In this document: one piece after another, positions 18,626-29,397 of the stretch
How positions within the stretch are numbered: the first letter of the stretch is position 1
How the letters are laid out: each line of letters starts with the position of its first letter
Assembly: GCF_007993735.1 (NCBI RefSeq)
Contig: NZ_CP042453.1
Coordinates: 1,240,001 to 1,304,000, forward strand
Source of the DNA: Arenimonas daejeonensis
GTDB taxonomy: Bacteria > Pseudomonadota > Gammaproteobacteria > Xanthomonadales > Xanthomonadaceae
Length of the DNA: 64,000 nucleotides
Reading direction: 5' to 3'
The notes under the pieces: model-generated
What the model was told of the DNA's origin: nothing
The model's database searches: none
Seen by the model: only the letters and a program-made list of their open reading frames with translations
Program-made: the position numbers and the translations under genes

Positions 18626-20441
18626 TCAGTCTTTGCCGTTCCAGACCAGACTGACCACACCGCTGCGCCCGGGGGTGTTGTAACCGTAGGCCAGCGCGTA
18701 GTCCCGGTCGGTCAGGTTCTCGACCCGGGCCTCGAGCCGCCAGGCCGGATTGAACTGCCAGGCCAGGCGCAGGTGGGCCAGGGCGTAGGCATCGAGGTCG
18801 GCGCCGAAATCGGCGCGCTCGGAGACGTAGTCGCCGTCCAGGCCCAGTTCCAGGCCGTTGCCGAACCGGTAGCCCAGGTCCACGTGCGCCTTGCGGTCGG
18901 CACGGCGCAGCAGGGGGCGTTGGTGGCGGCGTCCACGGCGTCCTGCCAGGTCAGGTTGCCGCCCAGGTTCCAGCCGCCCTGCGTATAGCGGTACTCGAGC
19001 TCGACACCTTCGAGTTCGGCGCGGTTGATGTTGATGGCGTTGTTGGTGAGCGGCGCGGCGAAGGCGATCAGGTCGCGCACCCGCGAGCGGTAGGCGGACA
19101 GGCCGACCTGGTGGCCCTGCGCCGGCCGATAGGCCAGGCCGGCTTCCCGGGTTTCGGAAGATTCCGGACGCAGGTCCGGGTTGCCGGCATAGCCGAAACC
19201 GCCGTCCGGGTAATAGAGCTCGTTGAAGTTCGGGGCGCGGAAACCTTCGCCCCAGGACAGCCGGACCTGCAGCGCCTCGCTCAGGTTCCAGCCCCAGGCG
19301 GCATTGCCGGTGGTGGCGCCGCCGTACTGGTTGCTGTCGTCGCGGCGCAGCGAGAAATCGAGCACATGCGCGCCGAAGCTGCCGCCGTAACCGGCGAACA
19401 CGGCCTGGCTGGTGCGGCTTTCGTCGAACAGCGGGCCGCTGAAGGCGGTGCTGGATTCGCCGTCCTCGTCCTGCCAGTTCACGCCCAGGTTCAGGCGCGC
19501 ATCGGCGCCGACCTTCAGGCTGTTGACCCAGTCCAGGCTCGTGCGGCGGCTCTGGAACGAATTGCTGAAGGCGCCGATGGTGTCCAGGTCTTCGCGGGCA
19601 TGGCCGACGGTGAGCTGGTGCGTCCAGCGTTCGGTCAGGTCGCCGCCGAGAGTGATGCCGCCCGAGGTGTTGCGTGCGTCGGTGACACCCTGGTCGAACT
19701 CGACATCGCCCGCAGGTGCCGATCGCGGTGAAGCCCAGCACCTGGCTGCCAAGGGTGGTGCGCCCGCGCAGGCTGAGGTTGCGGTTGTGGTAACCGTCGT
19801 CGTCCGGGTCGTGGGAGAACACGGCGTCGGGGTTGGTGGCCGAGAAGCCGCGCAGGCGCTCGTACCCGGCGGTGAAACCGAAACCGCGGGTGGCATCGCC
19901 GAAACCGGCGCCGGCACTGCCGCCGACCCGGCCGTAGCTGCCGCCGCTGAGGCGGGCCGAAGGTGCCGAAGGATCGCGGCTGAAGATGTGGATGACGCCG
20001 CCGATGGCGTCCGAACCCCACAGCGCCGCGCGCGGGCCGCGCACGATCTCGATGCGCTCGATCTGCTCCAGCGGCAGGTGGGCGAAGTCGAACACGCCCT
20101 GGCCGGTGGAGCCGACGCGGATGCCGTCCACCAGCACCAGCGCATGGTTGGCGTTGCCGCCGCGCAGGAACACGGTGCTGGCGCTGCCGGGACCACCGGT
20201 GCGGGCGATGTCGACGCCGGCCTGGCGGCCCAGCAGGTCGATCAGGTCCGGGGCCTGGCTGGCCTCGATGTCGGCGCGCGTGAGCACGGTGACCGAGGCC
20301 AGGGCCTCATCGAGCGGGCGCTCGATGCGGGTGGCGGTGACCTGGATGGTGTCCAGGTGGCGGCGTCCTGGGCGCGGGCGGCCGGGACGAGGGACAGCGA
20401 GATCGCCGCGCAGAGCGCGGTGGTGCGAAAAACGGGGTCAT
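18626..20441 (-). CDS. btuB: TonB-dependent vitamin B12 receptor (four frameshifts)
   Basis: Outer-membrane cobalamin receptor of about 605 residues. A signal peptide ends in VPAARAQ, and a TonB box-like DTIQVTATR follows. The plug domain shows LIDLLGRQAGVDIARTGG, FLRGGNANHALVLVDGIRVG and IERIEIVRGPRAALWGSDAI. The 22-strand barrel ends with NLTDRDYALAYGYNTPGRSG. The ATG at 20441 has a perfect AGGAGG six bases upstream. Frame changes near 20430, 20361, 19717 and 18910 are single-base errors. A cobalamin riboswitch lies upstream in the leader, which identifies the substrate more firmly than the receptor sequence alone. Confidence 0.9.
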
Positions 20442-20589
20442 GGAATCCTCCTGGAACGCTCACCCGCGGGTCGTGGAGCGCGCGGCGGAGGAATGCAGGG
20501 GAAACGGAATGGCGCGATGCCGGCCAATTCGCCGCCCCGCTGCCCTCCGCAACGTGCCGTGATGGCCGCACGGAATCACCGTGCAGCCA

Positions 20590-20746
20590 AAGCACCAGGC
20601 CGGTCTCCGGACTCGCCAGTGACGTGTGGAACACGTCGGCCTTCCGCCTTCCCATGCCTGGGGCACAGTGGCTTGCTGGAAGGATGTGCTGGCCTACCGT
20701 TGCGGGGGCAGCGCCGGAATTGGACCGGCTTCCCGAACACCTGGGG
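20590..20746 (-). promoter_or_regulatory. Cobalamin riboswitch in the btuB leader
   Basis: Read on the minus strand the leader has the cobalamin-riboswitch core. GGGAAGCCGG is followed by CAATTCCGGCGCTGCCCC and CGCAACGG near the 5' side, and the B12-box-like GAGTCCGGAGACCGGCC near the 3' side. Closing arms CCAGG (20740-20744) and CCTGG (20595-20599) pair around it. A further hairpin (GCACGG with CCGTGC, 20568-20584) sits between the aptamer and the btuB start about 150 bases on, and may be part of the expression platform. High cobalamin is expected to turn btuB expression down. Confidence 0.9.
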
Positions 20747-20772
20747 CGGGGCGATTCTAGATCAAGCCGGGC

Positions 20773-20958
20773 TCAGTCGTCGCGGTCGGCGTCCAGGCCC
20801 GGGGTTTCGCCGTCGAATCCGGCCTGCAGGCGCAGGCGGATCGGGCGGCAGCAGACCGGGCAGTCCTCGACGTAGTCGGCGTCGCCGGCCGAAGCGTCGG
20901 CCAGGGTTTCGAAACGTTCGCCGCAGTGCGGGCAGGTGAGGGTGATCGCATCGAGCAT
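20773..20958 (-). CDS. CPXCG-motif cysteine-rich zinc-ribbon protein
   Basis: A 61-residue protein with two CPxC knuckles, TCPHCGERFETL near the N-terminus and EDCPVCCRPIRL about 20 residues later, that should bind one zinc ion. The C-terminus is acidic. This matches the small CPXCG family of unknown function common in gammaproteobacteria. It lies between hemW and btuB on the same strand, 41 bases from hemW. The btuB riboswitch region begins just beyond its stop, so it is not part of the btuB transcript. Confidence 0.8.
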   Translation of the reverse strand: MLDAITLTCPHCGERFETLADASAGDADYVEDCPVCCRPIRLRLQAGFDGETPGLDADRDD

Positions 20959-20999
20959 GGCCGGAGTCTGCCGGGTGCCGGGTTCGGAATGCGTGACGC

Positions 21000-22150
21000 C
21001 TATTTCAGGAACAACCCGATCACGTCATTGGTGAAGCGCCGGCCCAGCTCGGTCGGCCGCACGTGGTCACCTGCGACCACAAGCCAGCCACGCCGCGTGG
21101 CCTCGGCGAGCTCGTCGGCGATCACTGCTTGGTCCAGCCCCGTTCGGGCCTCGAAGTCGGCCACGGAAAATCCCTCCACCAGCCGCAGGGTGTTGAGCAT
21201 GTAGTCGAAGGGGCGATTTTCCGGCGCGATGGCATCGTCGCCGCCAATGCCTGCCGGCGTGCCGGCCAAGGCGATGAAATCGCGCGGGTTCTTGGGTTTC
21301 CAGCGCCGGCGGATCTCGCCGGTGGCGCCGGAAGTGATCTTGCCGTGGGCGCCGGCGCCGATGCCCGGGTAATCGCCGAAGCGCCAGTAGTTGAGGTTGT
21401 GCGCGCACTGCCGGCCCGGGCGCGCGTAGGCCGAGACTTCGTACTGCGCGTAACCGGCTGCGGCCATCGCTTCGATGCAGTGTTATGGATGTCCCAGGCG
21501 GTGTCCTCGTCCGGCAGGCCCGCGGGCGGACGGGCGAAGAACTGCGTGTTCGGCTCCATCGTCAGCTGGTAGTGCGACAGGTGCGCGGGCTGCAGCGCGA
21601 TCGCACGCTCGACGTCGTGCAGCGCCATCGCGAGGCTCTGGCCGGGAAGGGCGTACATCAGATCAAGGTTGAGGTTGTCCAGGCCGGCGTCCTGCGCCAG
21701 CTTCACCGCGCGCTCGGCCTCGGCGTTGTCGTGGATGCGGCCCAGGCGCTGCAGGCAGCCGTCGTCGAAACTCTGGATGCCGAAGCTGACGCGGTTCACG
21801 CCGGCGGCTAGATAGCCTTCGAATCGGCCGTGTTCGGCGGTGCCGGGATTGCACTCCATCGTTATCTCGGCGCCGGGGTGGAACTGCAATCGGGCACTGC
21901 AGGCATCAAGAATGGCGCCGATGGCTTCGGGCGGAAACAGGCTGGGCGTGCCGCCACCGAAGAAGACGCTGTGCACGGGCCGGCCCCAGACCTGCGGCAG
22001 GTCCTGTTCCAGGTCGCGCACCAAGGCCGCCACGTAGTCGTCGATCGGCAGCGCACCGGTCTGCCCGTGCGAGTTGAAGTCGCAGTACGGGCACTTCTTC
22101 ACGCACCACGGGATGTGGATGTAGAGCGCGAGCGGCGGCGGGATCAGCAT
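21000..22150 (-). CDS. hemW: HemW-type radical SAM heme chaperone (one frameshift)
   Basis: About 383 residues. The radical-SAM cluster motif CVKKCPYC follows ALYIHIPW at the N-terminus, then FFGGGTPSLF, the NPGT and SFGIQSF segments, and a C-terminal HemW domain (AHNLNYWRFGDYPGIGAGAH). HemW proteins, formerly called coproporphyrinogen oxidase-like, bind heme and deliver it to membrane targets. One base is missing near 21482, splitting the HNxCIEAM region. The ATG at 22150 lies four bases after the rdgB stop, so the two genes form a unit with rph further upstream. Confidence 0.9.
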
Positions 22151-22154
22151 GGCC

Positions 22155-22748
22155 TCAGATCTCGGCCAGGCGTTCGCGCAGGCGGGCCAGGGCGATGCCG
22201 CGGTGGCTGATGCGGTTCTTGGTGGCCGGTTCGATTTCAGCGGCGCTGGTGCCGCGCTCCGGATCCAGGAACACCGGGTCGTATCCGAACCCGCCGTCAC
22301 CGCGCGGCGCGTCGAGCACGTGGCCGTGCCAGGCGCCTTCGACGATCAGCGGCTGCGGGTCGTCGGCGTGGCGCAGCAGCACCAGCACGCAGTAGAAATG
22401 CGCGCGCCGCTGTTCGCCGCCGAGGTCGCGCATCTCATGCAGCAGTTTGGCGATGTTTGCGTCGGCATTGCCGTGTTCGCCGGCATAACGCGCGCTGTAG
22501 AGGCCAGGCGCGCCGTCGAGTGCGTCCACCACCAGGCCCGAGTCATCGCCCAGTGCAGGCAGGCCGGTGGCGCGACAGGCATGGCGGGCCTTGATCAGGG
22601 CGTTCTCGACGAAGGTGAGGCCGTCCTCGACGGCATCCTCGACGCCCAGTTCGCCCTGGGTCACCAGTTCGAAACCGGCGTCGCCGAGCAGCGGCTGCAG
22701 TTCGGCCAGCTTGCCGCGGTTGGAGGTGGCCAGGACGAGCTTGCGCAT
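22155..22748 (-). CDS. rdgB: XTP/dITP pyrophosphatase
   Basis: A 197-residue Ham1/RdgB enzyme that hydrolyses non-canonical purine nucleoside triphosphates (XTP, dITP, ITP) to keep them out of DNA and RNA. The N-terminal LVLATSNRGKLAELQPLL, the central GDDSGLVVDALDGAPGLYSA and the C-terminal FGYDPVF and KNRISHRG segments are all present. It lies three bases after rph and immediately before hemW on the same strand, the common rph-rdgB-hemW order. The frame is intact. Confidence 0.95.
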   Translation of the reverse strand: MRKLVLATSNRGKLAELQPLLGDAGFELVTQGELGVEDAVEDGLTFVENALIKARHACRATGLPALGDDSGLVVDALDGAPGLYSARYAGEHGNADANIAKLLHEMRDLGGEQRRAHFYCVLVLLRHADDPQPLIVEGAWHGHVLDAPRGDGGFGYDPVFLDPERGTSAAEIEPATKNRISHRGIALARLRERLAEI

Positions 22749-22751
22749 CGC

Positions 22752-23479
22752 TTATTTCGCCAGCGCCTCGCGCTGGGCGGCGATCAGTTCGGCCACGCCC
22801 TTGCCGGCCAGGGCCAGCAGCGCGTCCAGTTCCTCGCGGCGGAAGGCGTGGCCTTCGGCCGTGCCCTGCAGTTCGATGAAACCGCCACCGTCGTTCATCA
22901 CCACGTTCATGTCGGTGTCGCAGTTGCTGTCCTCGGCGTAGTCGAGGTCGAGCACCGGCACGCCTGGTAGATGCCGGCCGAGACGGCGGCGACGGCGCCC
23001 AGGATCGGGTCGCGGGTGATGTCGCCACGGGCCTTGAGCCAGCTGACCGCGTCGCACAGGGCCACGTAGGCGCCGGTGATCGCCGCGGTGCGGGTGCCGC
23101 CGTCGGCCTGCAGCACGTCGCAGTCGAGCGTGATGGTGCGTTCGCCCAGGGCCTTGCGATCGATGCAGGCGCGCAGGCTGCGGCCGATCAGGCGCTGGAT
23201 CTCGAGCGTGCGGCCGCCCTGTTTGCCACGCGAGGCCTCGCGGTCGTTGCGGGTGTTGGTGGCGCGCGGCAGCATGCCGTACTCCGCCGTGACCCAGCCT
23301 TCGCCCTTGCCGCGCAGGAAACCGGGCGCCTTGTTGTCCACGCTGGCGGTGCACAGCACCTGGGTGTCGCCGAAGCTGATCAGCACCGAGCCCTCGGCGT
23401 GTTTGGTGTAGCGCCGCTCGATGCGGACGGCGCGCATCTGGTCGGGGGCGCGGCCGCTGGGGCGGGTGGGGCTGGTCAT
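22752..23479 (-). CDS. rph: Ribonuclease PH (one frameshift)
   Basis: A phosphate-dependent 3'-to-5' exoribonuclease that trims tRNA 3' ends; about 242 residues. Diagnostic segments are [39 protein letters not shown] with the phosphate-binding arginines, and the C-terminal [21 protein letters not shown] is missing near 22963, moving the last quarter into another frame. The ATG at 23479 faces the yicC start across 66 bases, the arrangement also found in E. coli, so the promoters of both units must lie in that gap. Confidence 0.93.
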
Positions 23480-23545
23480 GGGGGCGTTCCGGCAATCTCT
23501 GGCCGGCTAGATTACCATTCGCCCTCGTACACACCGGGCCCGCCC

Positions 23546-24409
23546 ATGATCCGAAGCATGACCGCCTTCGCCGCCTGCGAGCGCGCCGCCACTGGCGGCA
23601 GCCTGGCCTGCGAGCTGCGTGCGGTGAACCACCGCTTCCACGAACTGAGCGTGCGCGCCCCCGAGGAACTGCGCGCGATCGAGCCGGCCCTGCGCGAACG
23701 CGTGGCCCAGAAGGTCTCGCGCGGCAAGGTGGACCTGGTGCTGCGGTTCCGCCCCAACGCCGGCGGCCGCGCCGAGCTCAAGGTGAACGAGCCGCTGCTC
23801 GACCAGCTGTCTGACCTGGCCACCCGTGCCCACAGCCGCTTTCCGGGCCTGCGTACCGACTTCATCGAATTGATGCGTTTCCCGGGCGTGGTCGAGGAAG
23901 ACGCCCTGGACCAGGCCGGCCTGCAGGCCGAGGCCCTGGCCCTGCTGGACACCACCCTGGCCGAATTCGTCGCCTCGCGCGAACGCGAGGGCGCCAAGCT
24001 GGCCGCGGTGATGCGCGAGCGCATCGACGGCATCGAGCGCATCACCGCCCAGGTCAAGCAGTGGCTGCCGGAGATCCGTGTCGCCCTGCGCGCCAAGCTT
24101 GAAACGAAGCTGGCCGATCTCAAGCTGCCGCTGGAGCCGGGCCGGCTGGAGCAGGAGGTGGTGCTGAACCTGCAGAAGATCGATGTGGACGAAGAGCTGG
24201 ACCGGCTGGCCAGCCATGTCTCCGAAGCGCGGCGCGTGCTGGGCCTGCCCGAGGCGGTCGGCCGTCGGCTGGACTTCCTGATGCAGGAGTTCAACCGCGA
24301 GGCGAACACGTTGGGCTCGAAGTCCGTGGACAGCCGCACCACCCAGGCCGCGGTCGAGCTCAAGGTCCTGATCGAACAGCTGCGCGAACAGGTGCAGAAC
24401 CTAGAATGA
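23546..24409 (+). CDS. yicC: YicC/YloC-family endoribonuclease
   Basis: A 287-residue protein with the YicC N-terminal domain ([39 protein letters not shown]) and the C-terminal DUF1732 domain ([20 protein letters not shown]). Members have been shown to act as RNA endonucleases. The start at 23546 gives the standard MxxSMTxF opening; the frame is open further upstream but only as an antisense shadow of rph. Its stop TGA overlaps the gmk ATG (ATGA), so gmk is translationally coupled. Confidence 0.92.
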   Translation: MIRSMTAFAACERAATGGSLACELRAVNHRFHELSVRAPEELRAIEPALRERVAQKVSRGKVDLVLRFRPNAGGRAELKVNEPLLDQLSDLATRAHSRFPGLRTDFIELMRFPGVVEEDALDQAGLQAEALALLDTTLAEFVASREREGAKLAAVMRERIDGIERITAQVKQWLPEIRVALRAKLETKLADLKLPLEPGRLEQEVVLNLQKIDVDEELDRLASHVSEARRVLGLPEAVGRRLDFLMQEFNREANTLGSKSVDSRTTQAAVELKVLIEQLREQVQNLE

Positions 24410-25026
24410 ACACGATCCGCGGCACCCTCTACATCGTCGCCGCGCCCTCGGGCGCCGGAAAGTCCAGCCTGGTCAACACGACCCTGGCCAAGGAGCCGGG
24501 CATCGCCCTGTCCATCTCCTTTACTTCGCGTGCGCCGCGGCCGGGAGAACGCCATGCCCAGCACTACCATTTCGTGTCGAAGCAGGAGTTCGAACGCATG
24601 ATCGCCGCCGGCGACTTCTTCGAACATGCCCTGGTGCACGGCGACTACAAGGGCACCGCCCGGCAGTCGGTGGAGCCGCAGCTGGCCGCCGGCAAGGACG
24701 TGCTGCTGGAGATCGACTGGCAGGGCGCGCGCCAGGTGCGCGAGAAGATGCCCGACTGCATCAGCGTGTTCATCCTGCCGCCGTCCAAGGACGCGCTGGA
24801 GACCCGGATGCGCAACCGCGGCCAGGACACCGAGGCGGTGATCGCCCAGCGGCTGGCAGCGGCCCGGGAGGAAATGAGCCACTACGACGAGTTCGACTAC
24901 GTCATCGTCAACGAACATTTCGACGCCGCCGCGGCCGAGCTGCGGGCCATTTTCGTGGCCCAGCGCCTGCGCCGGGCCGCCCAGGCCGAGCGCCATGCCG
25001 GCCTGATCCGCGACCTGCTGGCCTGA
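24406..25026 (+). CDS. gmk: Guanylate kinase
   Basis: A 206-residue nucleotide kinase making GDP from GMP. The P-loop APSGAGKSS is at about residues 14-22. It is followed by SFTSRAPRPGERHAQHYHFV, which binds GMP, and LLEIDWQGARQVR. The gmk-rpoZ-spoT order is conserved in gammaproteobacteria and links guanine nucleotide supply with ppGpp metabolism. The frame is intact. Confidence 0.96.
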   Translation: MNTIRGTLYIVAAPSGAGKSSLVNTTLAKEPGIALSISFTSRAPRPGERHAQHYHFVSKQEFERMIAAGDFFEHALVHGDYKGTARQSVEPQLAAGKDVLLEIDWQGARQVREKMPDCISVFILPPSKDALETRMRNRGQDTEAVIAQRLAAAREEMSHYDEFDYVIVNEHFDAAAAELRAIFVAQRLRRAAQAERHAGLIRDLLA

Positions 25027-25145
25027 ATCGGCCGGCCTGGCCGGGATTTGCGCCACCCCCGCCCCGGGCGTAGAATGCGCGGTTCGCGTAACCCCTTGAT
25101 TTTCCGTGGGTGCCCTGGCCGGGCGACCTGCGGTGAGGAGATCCA

Positions 25146-25448
25146 ATGGCCCGCATCACCGTGGAAGACTGCCTGTCCGTCGTCGACAACCGCTTCGAGC
25201 TGGTCCTGATGGCGTCCAAGCGCGCCCGTCAACTGGCCAAGGGCGTCGACCCGACCCTGGACAACAGCGAGCACCAGGACAAGCCGACCGTGCTGGCCCT
25301 GCGCGAGATCGCCGCCCGCAAGATCGACGCCAAGCTCATCGACGAAGTCGAGAAGTCCGAGCGCGAGCGCGCCGAGCGCGAAGCCCTGGAATGGGCCGCG
25401 GCCGAAGTGGTCGACGACGACCTGTCCAAGGGCGGCGACGACCTGTAA
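25146..25448 (+). CDS. rpoZ: RNA polymerase omega subunit
   Basis: A 100-residue omega subunit starting [20 protein letters not shown], with the conserved ASKRARQL motif at about residues 24-31. It stabilises the beta' subunit and forms part of a ppGpp-binding site on RNA polymerase. A strong ribosome-binding site (GAGGAG) lies seven bases upstream of the ATG. A 119-base gap separates it from gmk and may hold its own promoter. A strong hairpin follows the gene. Confidence 0.96.
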   Translation: MARITVEDCLSVVDNRFELVLMASKRARQLAKGVDPTLDNSEHQDKPTVLALREIAARKIDAKLIDEVEKSERERAEREALEWAAAEVVDDDLSKGGDDL

Positions 25449-25493
25449 TCCCAGCGCCGGCCGGCTTCCGGCCGCGCCTGCACGATCCGCCAA

Positions 25494-25523
25494 GACGGCC
25501 GCCTCCGGGCGGCCGTCCTGTTT
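25494..25523 (+). terminator. Terminator after rpoZ
   Basis: A perfect 10-bp stem (25494-25503 with 25508-25517), a TCCG loop and then CTGTTT. It lies 45 bases past rpoZ and may reduce read-through into spoT. Confidence 0.65.
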
Positions 25524-25595
25524 CCGGTGAATGCCACCACCACACCGCAAACCCTTGGCATTGATGCCTTTTGCCCGGCCGCGTAGGCTGCGGCC

Positions 25596-27763
25596 ATGTC
25601 CTCTTTCACCAAGCCACAACTGGCCGATGTCGGCCCGGACCCGTGTCCGGAGGCCGTGACCGCGCTCGAGAAACGGTTGGCCGACTACCTGACGCCGGAC
25701 CAGGTGAAACAGGTACGCCTGGCCTACGAAATGGGCGCCCGTGCCCACGAGGGCCAGACCCGCAAGAGTGGCGAGGCCTATATCACCCACCCGGTGGCGG
25801 TGGCCGGCATCCTGGCCGAGCTGCGGCTGGATGCCGAGACCTTGTGCGCGGCGATCCTGCACGACGCGCTCGAGGACACGCCGCTGCCGCGCGCCGAGAT
25901 CGAGAAGCAGTTCAGCCCGGCGGTGGCCGAGCTCGTGGACGGCGTCACCAAACTCGACAAGCTGCAGTTCCGCGACCGCCAGGAAGCGGCGGCGGAAAGT
26001 TTCCGCAAGATGATGCTGGCGATGGCACGCGACCTGCGCGTGATCCTGATCAAGCTGGCCGACCGCCTGCACAACATGCGCACGCTCGACGCGATGGCCG
26101 CCGATTCGCGCCGGCGCATCGCCCGCGAGACGCTGGAGATCTACGCGCCCATCGCCCAGCGCCTGGGCATGAACAAGATCAAGGCCGAACTGCAGGACCT
26201 GGGTTTCCGCGCGCTGTATCCGCAGCGGCACGCGGTGTTGTCCAAGCGCATCGCCAGCCAGCCGGTGATGCGGCGCGAGGCACTGGCCACCATCGAGGCG
26301 CAGCTGGCGCAGCGCCTGGCCCAGGGAAGGCCTGCGCCACACCCTGGTCAGCCGGGTGAAGTCGCCCTGGAGCATCTACACCAAAATGCGGCAGGAGAAC
26401 AAAAGCCTGGAACAGGTGCTGGACGTGTTCGGCTTCCGCATCGTGGTGCCGACGGTGATGCAGTGCTATCACGCGCTCGGCGCGGTGCACTCGATCTACA
26501 AGCCGCTTGATGCGCGATTCAGGGATTTCATCGCCATCCCGAAGGCCAACGGCTATCAGAGCCTGCACACCGTGCTGTTCGGCCCCTACGGCGCGCCGGT
26601 GGAAGTGCAGATCCGCACCGAGGACATGGACCTGGTGGCCGAACGCGGCATCGCCGCGCACTGGGTCTACAAGAGTGCCGGCAGCGGCGGCAGTGCCGCG
26701 CAGGCGCGCGCGCAGGACTGGGTGCGCAACCTGATGGACGCCCAGCAGAGCGCCGGTTCGTCGCTGGAATTCCTGGAGAACGTCAAGGTCGACCTGTTCC
26801 CGGACGAGGTCTACCTGTTCACGCCCAAGGGCGACATCCTGGCGCTGCCGCGCAACGCCACCGCGCTGGATTTCGCCTACGCCGTGCATACCGACGTCGG
26901 CAACCACGCGGTCGCCGCGCGTGTGGACAAGAAGCTGGTGCCGTTGCGCACCAAGCTGGCCAGCGGCCAGAGCGTCGAGATCATCACCGCGCCTTCGGCC
27001 ACCGCCGGGGCCGCAGTGGCTGGAGTTCGTGGTCTCGAGCAAGGCGCGCACCGCCATCCGTCACTTCCTCAAGCGGCTCGAGCACGAGGACGCCGTGGAC
27101 CTGGGCCACCGCATGCTCGACCGTGCGCTGGAGGGCATGGACAGTTCGCTCGACCGCATTCCGGCCGACACCGTCGAACAACTGCTGGCCGACCTGCGCT
27201 ACCGCCGCCTGGAGGAGCTGCTGGCCGACATCGCCCTGGGCAACCGCATGCCGGCCCAGGTGGCGCGCCTGATGCTGCACGGCCAGGAAGAGATGCCGCT
27301 GGCGCCGCTGTCGGACGCGCCGTCCGAACGCATCATGATCACCGGCGCCGAACGCGGCGTGCTGAGCTTCGCGCACTGCTGCCACCCGATCCCCGGCGAC
27401 GAGATCATGGGTTACCTCAGCGCCGGCAAGGGCGTGGTGGTGCACCGGCTCGACTGCCCGAACGTGGCCGAATACCGCAAGTTCCCCGAGCGCTGCGTGC
27501 CCATGGCCTGGGACCGCAATGTCGAGGGCGACTACCGGGTGGCGCTGCGCATCGAGGTGGACAACAAGCCCGGTTCGCTGGCCCAGGTGGCGGCGGCGGT
27601 GGCCGAGAGCAATTCCAACATCGATGCGGTCGAATACACCGAACGCGACCTGGCGATGTCGGTGATGGAGTTCTCGATCGAGGTGCGCAACCGCAAGCAC
27701 CTGGCCGACGTCATCCGCCGCATCCGGCGCCTGGGCGTGGTGCACGGCGTGCTGCGGCTCTGA
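25596..27763 (+). CDS. spoT: Bifunctional (p)ppGpp synthase/hydrolase (two frameshifts)
   Basis: About 721 residues, normal for SpoT. The HD hydrolase domain has [19 protein letters not shown] and the HDALEDTP signature (about residues 89-96). The synthetase domain has [22 protein letters not shown] and [12 protein letters not shown] domain ([20 protein letters not shown]), the [15 protein letters not shown] motif and a C-terminal ACT domain ([19 protein letters not shown]) follow. Two frame changes, near 26326 and 27008, each behave as one extra base. As the stringent-response alarmone regulator it belongs with gmk and rpoZ upstream. Confidence 0.95.
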
Positions 27764-27828
27764 CGGCGCTGGCCGGCGGGTACGCCCGGCTCCTACAATC
27801 GGCTCCCGTCCCGCCGCCGAGGCCCGCC

Positions 27829-28209
27829 ATGTCCCGCCAACCGATCAGCACCGACCGCGCCCCCGCCGCCATCGGCCCGTATTCGCAGGCCGTGCGCGCG
27901 GGCGACACCGTCTACCTCTCGGGCCAGATCCCGCTGGACCCGGCTACCGGCGAGCTGGTGCAGGGTGACATCGCCCTGCAGACGCGGCGTGTTTTCGACA
28001 ATCTCAAGGCGGTCTGCGAGACCGCCGGCGGGTCGCTGGACCAGGTGGTGCGGGTAGGCATCTACGTGATGGACCTGGCCGACTTCGCCCAGGTGAACGC
28101 GGTGATGGCGGAATACTTCCAGGCGCCGTATCCGGCGCGTTCGACTATCCAGGTGGCTGGCCTGCCGCGTGGCGCACGGGTAGAAGTCGACGCTGTCATG
28201 GAGCTCTAA
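27829..28209 (+). CDS. ridA: RidA-family enamine/imine deaminase
   Basis: A 126-residue YjgF/YER057c/UK114-family protein. It carries [20 protein letters not shown] and the catalytic-pocket segment near the C-terminus ([20 protein letters not shown]), with the arginine needed for activity. It hydrolyses reactive 2-aminoacrylate-type enamines. It follows spoT by 65 bases, an order seen in related genomes where recG comes next. Here the accessory beta-helix/cytochrome block lies between ridA and recG. Confidence 0.93.
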   Translation: MSRQPISTDRAPAAIGPYSQAVRAGDTVYLSGQIPLDPATGELVQGDIALQTRRVFDNLKAVCETAGGSLDQVVRVGIYVMDLADFAQVNAVMAEYFQAPYPARSTIQVAGLPRGARVEVDAVMEL

Positions 28210-28223
28210 CGAATTCGACGGGT

Positions 28224-29274
28224 TCAGCGCCGTTCGCGGACTTCGGAAGGGGCTTTGCCGGTCCAGCGCTTGAAGGCGCGGCGGAATTCACGCGCGTCCT
28301 GGAAGCCGATCGCCACGCCGACTTCGGAGACGCGGGCGCCGGGCTTTCCGAGCATCGTTTCGGCGACGTCGCGGCGGACGCGGTCGTGCAGTTCCTGCCA
28401 GCTGGTGCCGGCGCCCTGCAGGTGGCGGCGCAGCGTGCGTTCGGCCAGGTGCAGTTCGGCGGCGATGTCCACCAGGCGCGGCGAATCGGCCAACTGCAGC
28501 CGCAGCAGGTTGCCGACCACCGCGACGATCTCGCTGGTGGAGCGTTCGGCCGGCATCTGTTCGCGGCACAGGGCCAGCACGTGCCGGGCACTGACCGGGT
28601 TGTGCGCGCTCATGGGGGTGTCCAGCCAGTGCCGCGCGATCAGCACGCGGTTGGCCGGCGCGTCGAAGCGCACCTCGCAGCCCAGCACCCTGGCGTAGTC
28701 ATCGGCATTGGGTGGCGGTGGGTAGGCGAGTTCGGTGCGCAGCGGGCTGAAACCGGGGCCGAGCAGGCCGCGGCAAAGCTTCAGGCAGCTCGAGAACAGT
28801 TCCTCGCACAGGAAGGGTTCGATGTCGGGCTCGCGATTGCGCATCCACGCGGTCAACGCGATCTCGTCCGGGCCGTCCTCCGGCAGATTGCCCAACTGCA
28901 GTTCCAGCATCGCCCCGGTGATGGGCGCGTAGTGCACGCCCAGCCGGATCGCTTCGCCGAAATCACTGGCCGTCATCATGGCCAGGCCGAGCAGTCCGAA
29001 ATTGCCGACGTCCTGGCGCTCGCCGATCACCAGCCCGTGGCCGTCGCCGGGCAGGCTGTCCAGGGGCGCGATGGATGATTCCGCAGGCCTGGCGGTAGGA
29101 CACGTAGGCCGGGGCATCGGCCTGGAAGCGGCTGCGGTCCAGGCGGGTGCCGGCGAACCAGCCGTCCGTGGCCACGCCCAGTTCGTCCGCCCGGGTGAGC
29201 AGGCCGACGACGATGCCGTTCTTGATGTTCAGGGCATTGCCGGCGAGTGCGTCGGCGGGGGCGGGCGAGGACAT
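28224..29274 (-). CDS. AraC-family transcriptional regulator (one frameshift)
   Basis: About 349 residues. The N-terminal two thirds match the arabinose-binding-like domain of OruR-type AraC regulators (FGLLGLAMMTASDFGEAIRL, EPFLCEELFSSCLKLCRGLL). The C-terminal DNA-binding domain has LVDIAAELHLAERTLRRHLQ and VGVAIGFQDAREFRRAFKRW. One extra base near 29076 splits the N-terminal part. The start is taken as ATG 29274; an in-frame ATG at 29307 is possible. It is divergent from the beta-helix lipoprotein gene across about 120 bases and convergent with ridA, so it is the likely local regulator of the beta-helix/cytochrome/receptor genes. Its inducer is unknown. Confidence 0.85.
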
Positions 29275-29397
29275 CGGGCGGGGGTCGGGTGGCCGTTTAC
29301 CCCCCATTCTATGCCCGCCTTGGCCCTCGCGAACGGAACCGGGTCACGCCGAGACTATCGCCATGCCCGGCCGTCGTCGGGACGGGGAGGGTTTGGA

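Noticed and set aside
25596-27763. Programmed frameshifting in spoT
   Set aside because: No slippery heptamer with a downstream structure is visible, family members have one frame, and equal breaks occur in many unrelated genes here.
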